Numbered from the stretch's first letter, positions 1 to 4,740 are shown. The stretch: DNA of 5,334 nucleotides from Candidatus Methylomirabilota bacterium (GCA_016208645.1 JACQXP010000391.1:1-5334); one strand, 5' to 3'. Translations and numbers: made by a program. The notes: generated by a model not told the origin, from the sequence alone.

Positions 1-213
1 CGCCCCACCGTGCGCCTGCTCTTCGATCGGACGGGGCGCCGGCTGGCCGAAGAGCGGGACGTGGACCTCACGGAGCGGGACCCGGGCACCGGCCAGCCCA
101 AGCGGACCATCGTCATGGCCGTGGATCCCGCCACCAAGAACTTCGACGTGGCGAAGTATCTGGCCGCCCAAGGCCAGGGCGAGGCCGCGGCCGCCGGCGC
201 CTCAACCGGATAG
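1..213 (+). CDS. C-terminal end of a probable HD-GYP-type signalling protein (5' partial)
   Basis: The reading frame is open from the first base of the window and stops with TAG at 211-213, giving 70 residues of a protein whose start lies upstream. The visible part runs PTVRLLFDRTGRRL, an acidic linker (VDLTERDPGTGQ), then TIVMAVDPATKNFDVAKYL and an Ala/Gly-rich tail. A small beta-rich segment ending in a D-x-A-K/R-Y-L motif resembles the region that follows the HD-GYP phosphodiesterase domain in many c-di-GMP-type signalling proteins, where a 'valuable for life-style' strand pair precedes a terminal dVxxYL. No HD or GYP motif lies inside the window, so this family call rests on tail resemblance only. 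A GTG at 10 is in frame, but there is no reason to treat it as the true start. The gene ends 12 bp inside the convergent HEAT gene, so there is no room for a terminator between them. Confidence 0.5.
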   Translation, partial: RPTVRLLFDRTGRRLAEERDVDLTERDPGTGQPKRTIVMAVDPATKNFDVAKYLAAQGQGEAAAAGASTG

Positions 214-795
214 GTCGCCACCCACCTCCAGTCGGCCCAGGGCCACGGCAGCCCGCTGGCGCACCCCGGGATCCGGATCCTCCAGCAGGGCGGTCAGTTC
301 CTCGGCCGCCCGGGCGTCTCCCAGCCGCTCCAGCGATTCGACCACCTTCCCCCGCAGCTCCGGATCGGGATCCTGCAACTGGGCCAGCAACGCCTCGGTC
401 AGGCGCCGATCCTCGAAGGCTCCCAGCGACTCCACCGCAACCATCCGGACGTTCAGGTCCGGGTCGTCCAGCATCTCCATCATTGGCCCGATGACCCGCG
501 GGTCGCGCCGCTCGCCCAGAAGCCGCACGGCCGTGGCGCGCAGGTCGGGACGGGGGTTGCGCAACACCTGGATGAGACCGCCCAGCGCCTGTTCGTGCCG
601 CAGCTCGGCAAGGGCGTACATGGTCCGCATCACGACGCCCGGATCGGGCGAGTCGAGGGCGCCCAGCAGGTCGTCCAGCACGCGGTATGTATCCAGCCGC
701 TCCAGGCTCTCCGCGGCGGCTTGGCGGACGGCCTGGACCTCGTCATTCAGACAGCGGGACAGCGCCTCCAGCACCGCCTCGTTCACCTCGGGCAT
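202..795 (-). CDS. HEAT-repeat domain protein
   Basis: This 197-residue protein consists almost entirely of HEAT repeats of the PBS-lyase type, a helical solenoid used for protein-protein contacts. Six repeats are visible. The loop motif (N/D/R/Q/E)-x-P-(D/R)-(P/L) recurs at residues 48, 79, 110, 141 and 172, with a degenerate first copy at 17, an exact 31-residue spacing. Each is followed by a helix of the form VRxxAxxxLxxL. No signal peptide, membrane segment or catalytic domain is present, so it is probably a cytoplasmic scaffold or adaptor; its partner is unknown. The ATG at 795-793 is chosen because a GGGAGG Shine-Dalgarno lies about 8 nt upstream on the minus strand. The gene is divergent from the nitrilase/nadE pair and overlaps the upstream signalling gene tail to tail. 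Similar repeats also occur in bilin lyases, but nothing here points to phycobilins. Confidence 0.85.
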   Translation of the reverse strand: MPEVNEAVLEALSRCLNDEVQAVRQAAAESLERLDTYRVLDDLLGALDSPDPGVVMRTMYALAELRHEQALGGLIQVLRNPRPDLRATAVRLLGERRDPRVIGPMMEMLDDPDLNVRMVAVESLGAFEDRRLTEALLAQLQDPDPELRGKVVESLERLGDARAAEELTALLEDPDPGVRQRAAVALGRLEVGGDLSG

Positions 796-865
796 GGGTT
801 CGCCCTCCCGGGACCCTCTGGGTGCCCCTGTGAGTGCTCTCCGGGTCGCCTGTGGGTGCGTCCGG

Positions 866-894
866 TTGAGTTACGAGGAGAAGTGTAGTAGGAT
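866..894 (+). promoter_or_regulatory. Candidate sigma70 promoter for the nitrilase-nadE pair
   Basis: TTGAGT (866-871) and TAGGAT (889-894) are separated by 17 bp, and each matches its consensus at 4 of 6 positions. The predicted start near 901 leaves a leader of about 42 nt, which contains the GACAG repeat element and the GGGGGA Shine-Dalgarno (933-938) of the nitrilase gene. The hexamers are only moderate matches, so this is a tentative call supported mainly by position. Confidence 0.35.
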
Positions 895-911
895 CGGACA
901 GTTCCTGTCAA
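882..911 (-). promoter_or_regulatory. Candidate sigma70 promoter for the HEAT gene
   Basis: Read on the minus strand, a perfect -35 hexamer TTGACA lies at 911-906. It is followed after 18 bp by TACACT (887-882), which matches the -10 consensus at 4 of 6 positions. Transcription would begin near 875 and give a leader of about 80 nt before the ATG at 795. The element overlaps the forward promoter proposed at 866-894, so the two would compete. This is by inspection only, and the spacer is one base longer than optimal. Confidence 0.4.
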
Positions 912-918
912 GGACAGT
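896..918 (+). promoter_or_regulatory. GACAG/CTGTC interleaved repeat, possible operator or leader switch
   Basis: A GACAG arm (897-901), a CTGTC arm (905-909) and a second GACAG arm (913-917) follow one another with 3-nt spacers, inside a direct repeat of GGACAGT (896-902 and 912-918). The central CTGTC can pair with either neighbour, so in RNA two mutually exclusive short hairpins are possible. In DNA the element gives two overlapping palindromes exactly where both divergent promoters meet. Binding by a repressor of the divergent pair is an inference; I do not recognise a known regulator's site. Confidence 0.35.
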
Positions 919-942
919 GGTGGAGGCGAGCCGGGGGAAAGC

Positions 943-1710
943 ATGCGGCGGTCGCGCGTGGCAGTGGCCCAGATGGCCCCGATCCTGGGGGACGTGGAGA
1001 AGAACCTCGCCCTCCACGAGAAAGCGGCGCGGGAGGCCATCTCGCAGTCGGTCAACCTGCTGGTCTTCCCCGAGCTGAGCCTGACCGGCTACTTCCTCAA
1101 GGATCAGGTGACCTCCGTCGCCCTGATGGAGCAGGCGCCGGCGCTCGACGTCCTGCGCAACCTGAGCCACCGGGTGGCCATGGTGGTGGGCTTCGTGGAG
1201 GAGGCGCCCGGCCACCGCTTTCACAACGCCGCCGCCTACCTGGAGGGCGGCGAGATCCGCCACATCCACCGCAAGGTCTACCTGCCCACCTACGGGATCT
1301 TCGACGAGCAGCGCTACCTGGCCGCCGGCGCCAGCATCCAAGCCTTCGACACCGCCCTCGGCCGCATGGCCATCCTGATCTGCGAGGACCTGTGGCACCC
1401 CGCGACCGCGGGAATCGCCGCCTGGGACGGGGCCGAGATCATCCTGTGCCCGTCGGCCAGTCCGGGACGGGGCCTGGGCCAGGCGGAGCCGTTCCAGAAC
1501 GCCAGCACGTGGGAGCGGGTGATCCGCGCCTACGGGGAGAGGACGGGGCCTGCTTCTGGGGGGGGTCGGAGGTCGTCGGCCCCACGGGACAGGCCCTGGC
1601 CAAGGCAGGCTACCTGGAGGAAGAGCTTCTGGTGGTCGAGGTGGAGGGGGGCGCCCTGCGTCGGGCGCGGGTGGCCAATCCGCTCCTCCGGGACGAGCGG
1701 CTGGAATTGA
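943..1710 (+). CDS. Nitrilase-superfamily (CN hydrolase) glutaminase-like protein, C-terminus frameshifted
   Basis: The 255-residue reading frame starts at an ATG preceded by GGGGGA (933-938). Residues 1-197 are a clear carbon-nitrogen hydrolase domain with the whole Glu-Lys-Cys triad: E44 in FPELSLTGY, K111 in HRKVYLPTYG and C147 in ICEDLWHP. This family includes the glutaminase domain that feeds ammonia to NAD synthetases, and nadE follows after 3 nt, so the likely role is the glutamine-hydrolysing subunit of a split, glutamine-dependent NAD synthetase. After Tyr197 (codon 1531-1533) the frame turns into Arg/Trp/Ser-rich nonsense and stops at 1708-1710. The proper C-terminal sequence continues from 1539 in another frame. 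The segment expected between the two parts, a strand ending in a NRVG-like motif, is absent. A deletion of 3n+1 bases, about 46-49, would explain both defects. The product as read is probably misfolded. The alternative is a sequencing or assembly error. Confidence 0.8.
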   Translation: MRRSRVAVAQMAPILGDVEKNLALHEKAAREAISQSVNLLVFPELSLTGYFLKDQVTSVALMEQAPALDVLRNLSHRVAMVVGFVEEAPGHRFHNAAAYLEGGEIRHIHRKVYLPTYGIFDEQRYLAAGASIQAFDTALGRMAILICEDLWHPATAGIAAWDGAEIILCPSASPGRGLGQAEPFQNASTWERVIRAYGERTGPASGGGRRSSAPRDRPWPRQATWRKSFWWSRWRGAPCVGRGWPIRSSGTSGWN

Positions 1711-1763
1711 CGCTGCAGGAGGTGCAGCGGATCCTCCGGGCGCGCGGCGGAGACCCGGGATAA
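1539..1763 (+). pseudogene. Out-of-frame C-terminal part of the nitrilase gene
   Basis: In the +3 frame, codons from 1539 read EDGACFWGGSEVVGPTGQALA and continue through EEELLVVEVEGGALRRARVANPLLRDERLELTLQEVQRIL to TAA at 1761-1763. The FWGGSEVVGPxG segment is the conserved nitrilase-superfamily stretch after the catalytic cysteine, and LVVEVE is the usual following strand. This is therefore the genuine tail of the gene that starts at 943. It has no start codon or Shine-Dalgarno of its own, and upstream of 1539 this frame shows no homologous sequence. Rejoined, the protein would be about 285 residues with the missing 15 or so restored, a normal family length. Its end lies 3 nt before nadE, which supports an originally tight two-gene operon. 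Confidence 0.75.
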
Positions 1764-1766
1764 CCC

Positions 1767-2588
1767 ATGCTGGACCTCCGGCTGAACTGTGATACGGCCC
1801 GCCGGGTCCTCACCGGTTTCATTGACAACGAGGTGAGGAAGGCGGGCTTCGAGCGCGTGGTGGTCGGCCTGTCGGGCGGGGTGGACTCGTCGCTCTCTGC
1901 GTTCTTGGCCGCCGAGGCGCTGGGGCCCGGCAACGTCTGGGGGATCCTGATGCCCTACCGCACCTCCAATCCCGAGAGCGCCGCCCACGCGAAGCTGGTG
2001 GTGGAGGCGCTGGGCATCCACAGCCTGACCGTGGACATCACGCCGATGGTGGATGCCTACTTCGCCACGTTCCCGGACGCGGACCAGGTCCGGCGCGGGA
2101 ACAAGATGGCCCGCGAGCGCATGACCATCCTCTTCGACCATTCGGCCCGGCTCGGCGGCCTGGTCCTGGGGACCAGCAACAAGACGGAGCTGCTCCTGGG
2201 CTACGGCACGCTCTACGGCGACATGGCCTCGGCCGTGAATCCCATCGGGGACCTGTACAAGACCCAGGTGCGCCAGCTCGCCCGGCATCTCAAGGTCCCG
2301 ACCGTCATCGTGGAAAAGCAGCCCAGCGCCGACCTGTGGGCGGGCCAGACGGACGAGGCGGAACTCGGGTTCACGTACGAAGAGGTGGACCGGGTCCTCT
2401 ACCTTCTGGTGGACCAGCGGTACGAGGTGGCCGACCTCATCGCCGAGGGATTCGACGAGCGGTTCGTCCGGGCCGTCTATCACAAGGTCCAGGCCTCGCA
2501 GTACAAGCGGCGGCTGCCCGTGATCGCCAAGGTCTCGTCCCGGACCATTGATCGGGACTTCCGGTATCCGAGAGACTGGGGACGCTAG
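1767..2588 (+). CDS. nadE: NAD(+) synthetase, synthetase subunit without a fused glutaminase domain
   Basis: NadE catalyses the last step of NAD biosynthesis in the cytoplasm, ATP-dependent amidation of nicotinic acid adenine dinucleotide using ammonia. The 273-residue length equals that of ammonia-type NadE proteins. Visible motifs in order are the PP-loop SGGVDSS (36-42) for ATP pyrophosphate, RGNKMARERM (110-119), GTSNKTE (135-141), GYGTLYGD (145-152), and PSADLWAGQTDEAELG (186-201), a hallmark of the substrate-binding loop. No residue of these motifs is missing, so the gene looks functional. The ATG lies 3 nt after the nitrilase stop, implying co-transcription and probably coupled translation, since only a weak purine stretch precedes it. 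The adjacent nitrilase gene suggests a two-subunit glutamine-dependent enzyme. If that partner is truly broken, this subunit would depend on free ammonia. Confidence 0.95.
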   Translation: MLDLRLNCDTARRVLTGFIDNEVRKAGFERVVVGLSGGVDSSLSAFLAAEALGPGNVWGILMPYRTSNPESAAHAKLVVEALGIHSLTVDITPMVDAYFATFPDADQVRRGNKMARERMTILFDHSARLGGLVLGTSNKTELLLGYGTLYGDMASAVNPIGDLYKTQVRQLARHLKVPTVIVEKQPSADLWAGQTDEAELGFTYEEVDRVLYLLVDQRYEVADLIAEGFDERFVRAVYHKVQASQYKRRLPVIAKVSSRTIDRDFRYPRDWGR

Positions 2589-2592
2589 GACT

Positions 2593-2670
2593 GTCAACTT
2601 GTCAACTGGTCCATTGGTCAATTTGAAACTGCGCGCTGTCTGAGACCAGTTGACTGCTCGACCATTTGAC
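2593..2670. repeat. Phased 8-bp repeats (GTCAACTG-like) with an 11-bp inverted repeat
   Basis: Four head-to-tail octamers run on the + strand: GTCAACTT (2593-2600), GTCAACTG (2601-2608), GTCCATTG (2609-2616) and GTCAATTT (2617-2624). On the opposite strand the same word recurs at 2654-2647 (GTCAACTG) and 2670-2663 (GTCAAATG), 16 bp or two units apart. As a result, 2601-2611 and 2644-2654 form a perfect 11-bp inverted repeat around a 32-nt loop. The block fills almost all of the nadE-ald spacer and is clearly more AT-rich than both genes. No poly-T run follows, so a classical terminator is unlikely. It may be a degenerate microsatellite or a family of short repeats that could also occur elsewhere in this genome. 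Confidence 0.7.
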
Positions 2671-2682
2671 GACTTGGTGAGC

Positions 2683-3804
2683 ATGGTCGTCGGAATCCCC
2701 AAAGAGATCAAGGATAACGAGAACCGGGTGGCGGCGATTCCCGCCGGCGTCCAGGCCCTGGTTTCGCACGGCCACAAGGTCCTGGTCCAGAAGGGGGCGG
2801 GGGCCGGCTCCGGGATCGGCGACCAGGCGTACGAGGCGGCGGGCGCCAAGATCGTCGGCACGGCGCGCCAGGTCTTCAAGGACGCCGAGCTGATCCTGAA
2901 GGTCAAGGAGCCGTTGCCGCCGGAATACGACCTGCTGCGGCCGGACCAGGTTCTCTTCACCTATCTGCACCTCGCCCCCGATCTGGAACTGACCAAGGCC
3001 CTCCTCAAGCGCAAGATTATCGGGATCGCCTACGAGACGGTGGAGACCGGGGACGGCCGCCTGCCGTTGCTCGAGCCCATGAGCGAGGTGGCGGGCAAGA
3101 TGGCGGTCCACATCGCGGCCTACTACCTCGCCAAGCCGCTGGGCGGGCGGGGGGTCCTGCTGGGCGGCGTGCCGGGGGTGCCGCCGGCCACCGTGGCGGT
3201 CCTGGGCGGGGGGATCGTGGGGGTGAACGCGGCGAAGGTGGCGGCCGGGATGGGGGCCTGGGTCTACCTGCTGGAGGTGAACCCGCTCCGGATGCGCTAC
3301 CTCGACGAGATCCTGCCCGAGAACGTCACCACGCTCATGTCAAACCGGATGAGCCTGGAGGAGTGCCTGCGGCGCGCCGACGTGCTGATCGGGGCGGTAT
3401 TGATCCACGGCGCCAGGGCCCCCAGGCTCGTGACCCGGGACATGTTGAAGCTCATGCGGCCCGGCGCCGTCATCGTGGACGTGGCGGTGGACCAGGGGGG
3501 CTGCTGCGAAACGACCCGGCCCACCACCCACAGCGATCCGGTGTACGTGGTGGATGGGATCCTCCACTATTGCGTCGCCAACATGCCGGGGGCCTACGCG
3601 CGGACCTCGACCTTTGCCCTCACCAACGCGACCTTCCCCTACGTCCAGCAGCTCGCCGACAAGGGCTGGCTCCAGGCGGCCCGGGAGAACCTCGAGATCG
3701 CCAAGGGCCTGAACGTCGCCCGCGGGCACCTGACCAACCAGCCCGTAGCGCTCGCCCACCACCTGCCCAACGTCCCGTGGACCAAGGCGGCCGCGTGCTT
3801 GTAG
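2683..3804 (+). CDS. ald: Alanine dehydrogenase
   Basis: The enzyme reversibly deaminates L-alanine to pyruvate and ammonia with NAD, in the cytoplasm, usually as a hexamer. The 373-residue protein matches the family length of about 370. The opening MVVGIPKEIKDNENRVA is typical, and with this start the catalytic residues fall on canonical numbers: R15, K75 (LKVKEP), H96 (YLHLA) and D270 (VDVAVDQGG). The Rossmann motif GGGIVGVNA lies at 175-183. The NAD-ribose-binding acidic residue is Glu198 instead of the more usual Asp, a conservative change still favouring NAD over NADP. The ATG at 2683 is preferred over the in-frame TTG at 2650 because the longer form adds 11 non-homologous residues that run into the repeat block. 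A weak GGTGA precedes the ATG. nadE lies 94 nt upstream; the two share a strand, but the repeats between them may separate their expression. Confidence 0.96.
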   Translation: MVVGIPKEIKDNENRVAAIPAGVQALVSHGHKVLVQKGAGAGSGIGDQAYEAAGAKIVGTARQVFKDAELILKVKEPLPPEYDLLRPDQVLFTYLHLAPDLELTKALLKRKIIGIAYETVETGDGRLPLLEPMSEVAGKMAVHIAAYYLAKPLGGRGVLLGGVPGVPPATVAVLGGGIVGVNAAKVAAGMGAWVYLLEVNPLRMRYLDEILPENVTTLMSNRMSLEECLRRADVLIGAVLIHGARAPRLVTRDMLKLMRPGAVIVDVAVDQGGCCETTRPTTHSDPVYVVDGILHYCVANMPGAYARTSTFALTNATFPYVQQLADKGWLQAARENLEIAKGLNVARGHLTNQPVALAHHLPNVPWTKAAACL

Positions 3805-3812
3805 GGGCGACA

Positions 3813-3824
3813 TTTCAATTGAAA
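3813..3824. repeat. Perfect 12-bp AT-rich palindrome TTTCAATTGAAA
   Basis: The sequence reads the same on both strands, and with one bulged A the pairing extends outward to 3811-3827. It starts 8 bases after the ald stop codon. It has no T-run and is too AT-rich for a stable terminator, so a protein-binding site or a leftover of simple AT-rich repeats is equally possible. Confidence 0.45.
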
Positions 3825-3872
3825 ATGGAGAACCGACAACTGACACCTCTCGATGAGGAGCCTCTTCGATTA

Positions 3873-3904
3873 TGCGCTACGATGGGGCGCTCTTCCGTAG
3901 TGCA
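3873..3904. repeat. Stem-loop with 9-bp stem downstream of ald
   Basis: TGCGCTACG (3873-3881) pairs with CGTAGTGCA (3896-3904) with eight Watson-Crick pairs and one G-T wobble, around a 14-nt loop. It sits 69 nt past the ald stop codon. Without a following T-run it is not a standard rho-independent terminator. It could protect the 3' end of the ald mRNA or mark an old insertion boundary; both are guesses. Confidence 0.4.
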
Positions 3905-4000
3905 ACAAGGGGTAGGAGCTAGCGTGGGGGGTGTAGGGTGGCTTTGATGGTTACCTCGTGGCCACTCCGCCCAGTGAGCAGGTATCTTCTCGATTCTTCG

Positions 4001-4028
4001 TTGACAGGAAGCTGGTATCACATATAAT
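4001..4028 (+). promoter_or_regulatory. Consensus sigma70 promoter of the toxin-antitoxin operon
   Basis: Both hexamers are perfect: TTGACA at 4001-4006 and TATAAT at 4023-4028, separated by 16 bp. Initiation is expected 6-8 nt past the -10 box, at about 4034-4036, next to or at the GTG start codon at 4037. A TAA stop in the toxin frame (4025-4027) lies inside the -10 box. Translation therefore cannot start further upstream in that frame, and the toxin message should be leaderless or nearly so. An inverted repeat overlaps the -10 element. Confidence 0.85.
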
Positions 4029-4032
4029 ACCA
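4013..4032. promoter_or_regulatory. Candidate operator TGGTAT-N8-ATACCA over the -10 box
   Basis: TGGTAT (4013-4018) and ATACCA (4027-4032) are perfect inverted copies separated by 8 bp and overlap TATAAT. A further GGTATC half-site at 3981-3986 lies 33 bp upstream of the one at 4014-4019, about three helical turns, on the same DNA face. Ribbon-helix-helix antitoxins usually bind short repeated half-sites at their own promoter, so this is the natural operator for the antitoxin encoded here. That assignment is inferred from position and symmetry. Confidence 0.5.
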
Positions 4033-4036
4033 TCCT

Positions 4037-4462
4037 GTGCCGTACCAAATCGTCATCGACACGAATGTCTTGGTCGCGGCGCTACGTTCCCGCCGGGGCG
4101 CTTCCTTCCGGGTCCTTTCGCTCGTCGGTGGCAAGGACTTCGGGATAAACATCTCGGTGCCGCTTGTTCTCGAATACGAGGATGCTGCGAAGCGGATCGC
4201 ACGAGAAATTGGGCTGAGTCACGGCGATATTGACGATATTCTCGACTATATCTGTCGCGTCGCGCACCATTGCCAGATCTATTTTCTCTGGCGCCCCTTT
4301 TTGAAAGATCCCCGAGATGATCTTGTGCTGGAGGTCGCAGTCGAGGGAGGCTGCGACTTCATCGTTACCTATAATGTCCGTGATTTCGAAGGAGCAGACC
4401 GGTTCGGTGTCCGAGTGGTCACGCCGGGGGAGTTCTTGAGAGCGATAGGAGCACTTCCATGA
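4037..4462 (+). CDS. PIN-domain toxin (VapC-like ribonuclease) of a toxin-antitoxin pair
   Basis: The 141-residue protein resembles the PIN family often annotated as putative toxin component (COG1569 type). PIN toxins are Mg-dependent endoribonucleases that cut RNA and stop growth when not blocked. Acidic active-site candidates are D8 in IVIDTNVLVAAL, E46 in VPLVLEYED, D91/D94/D95 in KDPRDDLVLEVA, and D116 in FIVTYNVRDF. All four positions of the PIN site are filled, so the enzyme should be active. The start must be GTG 4037, because an in-frame TAA lies at 4025 and the first domain strand begins at residue 3. No Shine-Dalgarno precedes it, and the promoter predicts a leaderless mRNA. The stop codon overlaps the antitoxin ATG by 4 bp. 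Codon use is visibly less GC-biased than in ald or nadE, consistent with horizontal acquisition. Its RNA target cannot be read from the sequence. Confidence 0.88.
   Translation: MPYQIVIDTNVLVAALRSRRGASFRVLSLVGGKDFGINISVPLVLEYEDAAKRIAREIGLSHGDIDDILDYICRVAHHCQIYFLWRPFLKDPRDDLVLEVAVEGGCDFIVTYNVRDFEGADRFGVRVVTPGEFLRAIGALP
4447..4451 (+). promoter_or_regulatory. Shine-Dalgarno AGGAG of the antitoxin gene
   Basis: AGGAG sits 7 nt before the antitoxin ATG, inside the last toxin codons. It is the strongest ribosome binding site in the window and contrasts with the toxin gene, which has none. It should allow ribosomes to load on the antitoxin directly, in addition to any coupling through the ATGA overlap. 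Confidence 0.8.
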
Positions 4463-4719
4463 GCACGATCAGCCTTAGGCTTCCCGAATCGTTACACAAG
4501 CGCGTGCGAGACCTTGCACGAAAAGATGACATCTCGATCAATCAATTCATCACGACGGCGCTCGCAGAGAAAATGACAGCCTTGCTGACGGGCGAATATC
4601 TGGAAAAACGAGCGAAGCGAGGCAGCCGGCGGAAGTTTGAACGGGCGTTGGCAAAAGTGAGAAACGCTGAGCCGGATGAAAGGGATAGGCCTCAAGCGAA
4701 GGTCGGGAGATTCGGCTGA
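4459..4719 (+). CDS. Ribbon-helix-helix antitoxin (HicB/Arc-like DNA-binding type)
   Basis: This 86-residue, strongly charged protein opens with a ribbon-helix-helix fold: strand TISLRLP (3-9), helix ESLHKRVRDLARKDD (10-24), turn, then helix SINQFITTALAEKMTALL (26-43). The SxNQFIxxAxAEK pattern is typical of RHH antitoxins labelled 'HicB family' in databases. The basic, flexible second half (44-86) would be expected to wrap around and block the PIN toxin encoded just upstream. As dimers, such proteins also repress their own promoter. The ATG overlaps the toxin stop codon (ATGA at 4459-4462) and has AGGAG 7 nt upstream. Toxin-first order is less common for VapBC-like pairs but usual for this PIN/RHH combination, as far as I know. 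Codon use is AT-richer than in the flanking genes, as in the toxin. The RHH call is firm; the pairing is inferred from the overlap. Confidence 0.85.
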   Translation: MSTISLRLPESLHKRVRDLARKDDISINQFITTALAEKMTALLTGEYLEKRAKRGSRRKFERALAKVRNAEPDERDRPQAKVGRFG

Positions 4720-4724
4720 TGGCG

Positions 4725-4740
4725 CATGGGACTTCCCATG
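4725..4740. terminator. Short hairpin after the antitoxin gene, weak terminator candidate
   Basis: CATGGG (4725-4730) and CCCATG (4735-4740) form a 6-bp stem with a 4-nt loop, starting 5 nt after the antitoxin stop codon. No T-run follows, so termination would be inefficient or rho-dependent. The position at the end of the operon is the main support. Confidence 0.3.

Larger units (their letters stand above)
3805..4000. other. Non-coding spacer between ald and the toxin-antitoxin promoter
   Basis: I see no credible gene here. The frames open across this stretch are continuations of ald shadows and lack ribosome binding sites. Its composition shifts from the GC-rich ald gene toward a mixed, less codon-like sequence. 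It contains a short palindrome and a stem-loop, listed separately, and the near-repeated words CCTCTCGAT (3845-3853) and CCTCTTCGAT (3861-3870). No T-run suited to intrinsic termination of ald is visible. Confidence 0.6.

Noticed and set aside
1558..1565. A run of eight G in the nitrilase gene as the cause of its frameshift
   Set aside because: The correct conserved residues (EDGACFW) are already in the new frame before the run, from 1539, so the frame change lies upstream of it. Changing the run length would also not restore the missing residues.
2593..2670. CRISPR array or rho-independent terminator in the nadE-ald spacer
   Set aside because: The repeats are 8 bp with no spacers between them, and the inverted repeat has a long loop and no T-run.
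2650..2682. An earlier TTG start for ald
   Set aside because: The extra 11 residues lie over the octamer repeat and have no counterpart in alanine dehydrogenases. The ATG at 2683 puts the catalytic residues at their standard numbers.
1530..2960. A 476-codon open frame on the minus strand
   Set aside because: It is antisense to the nitrilase tail, nadE and ald, which have clear family motifs. Its Pro/Arg/His-rich sequence is typical of a shadow in high-GC DNA.
3815..4048. A small minus-strand gene upstream of the toxin
   Set aside because: It has no ribosome binding site or recognisable domain and runs across a perfect + strand promoter.
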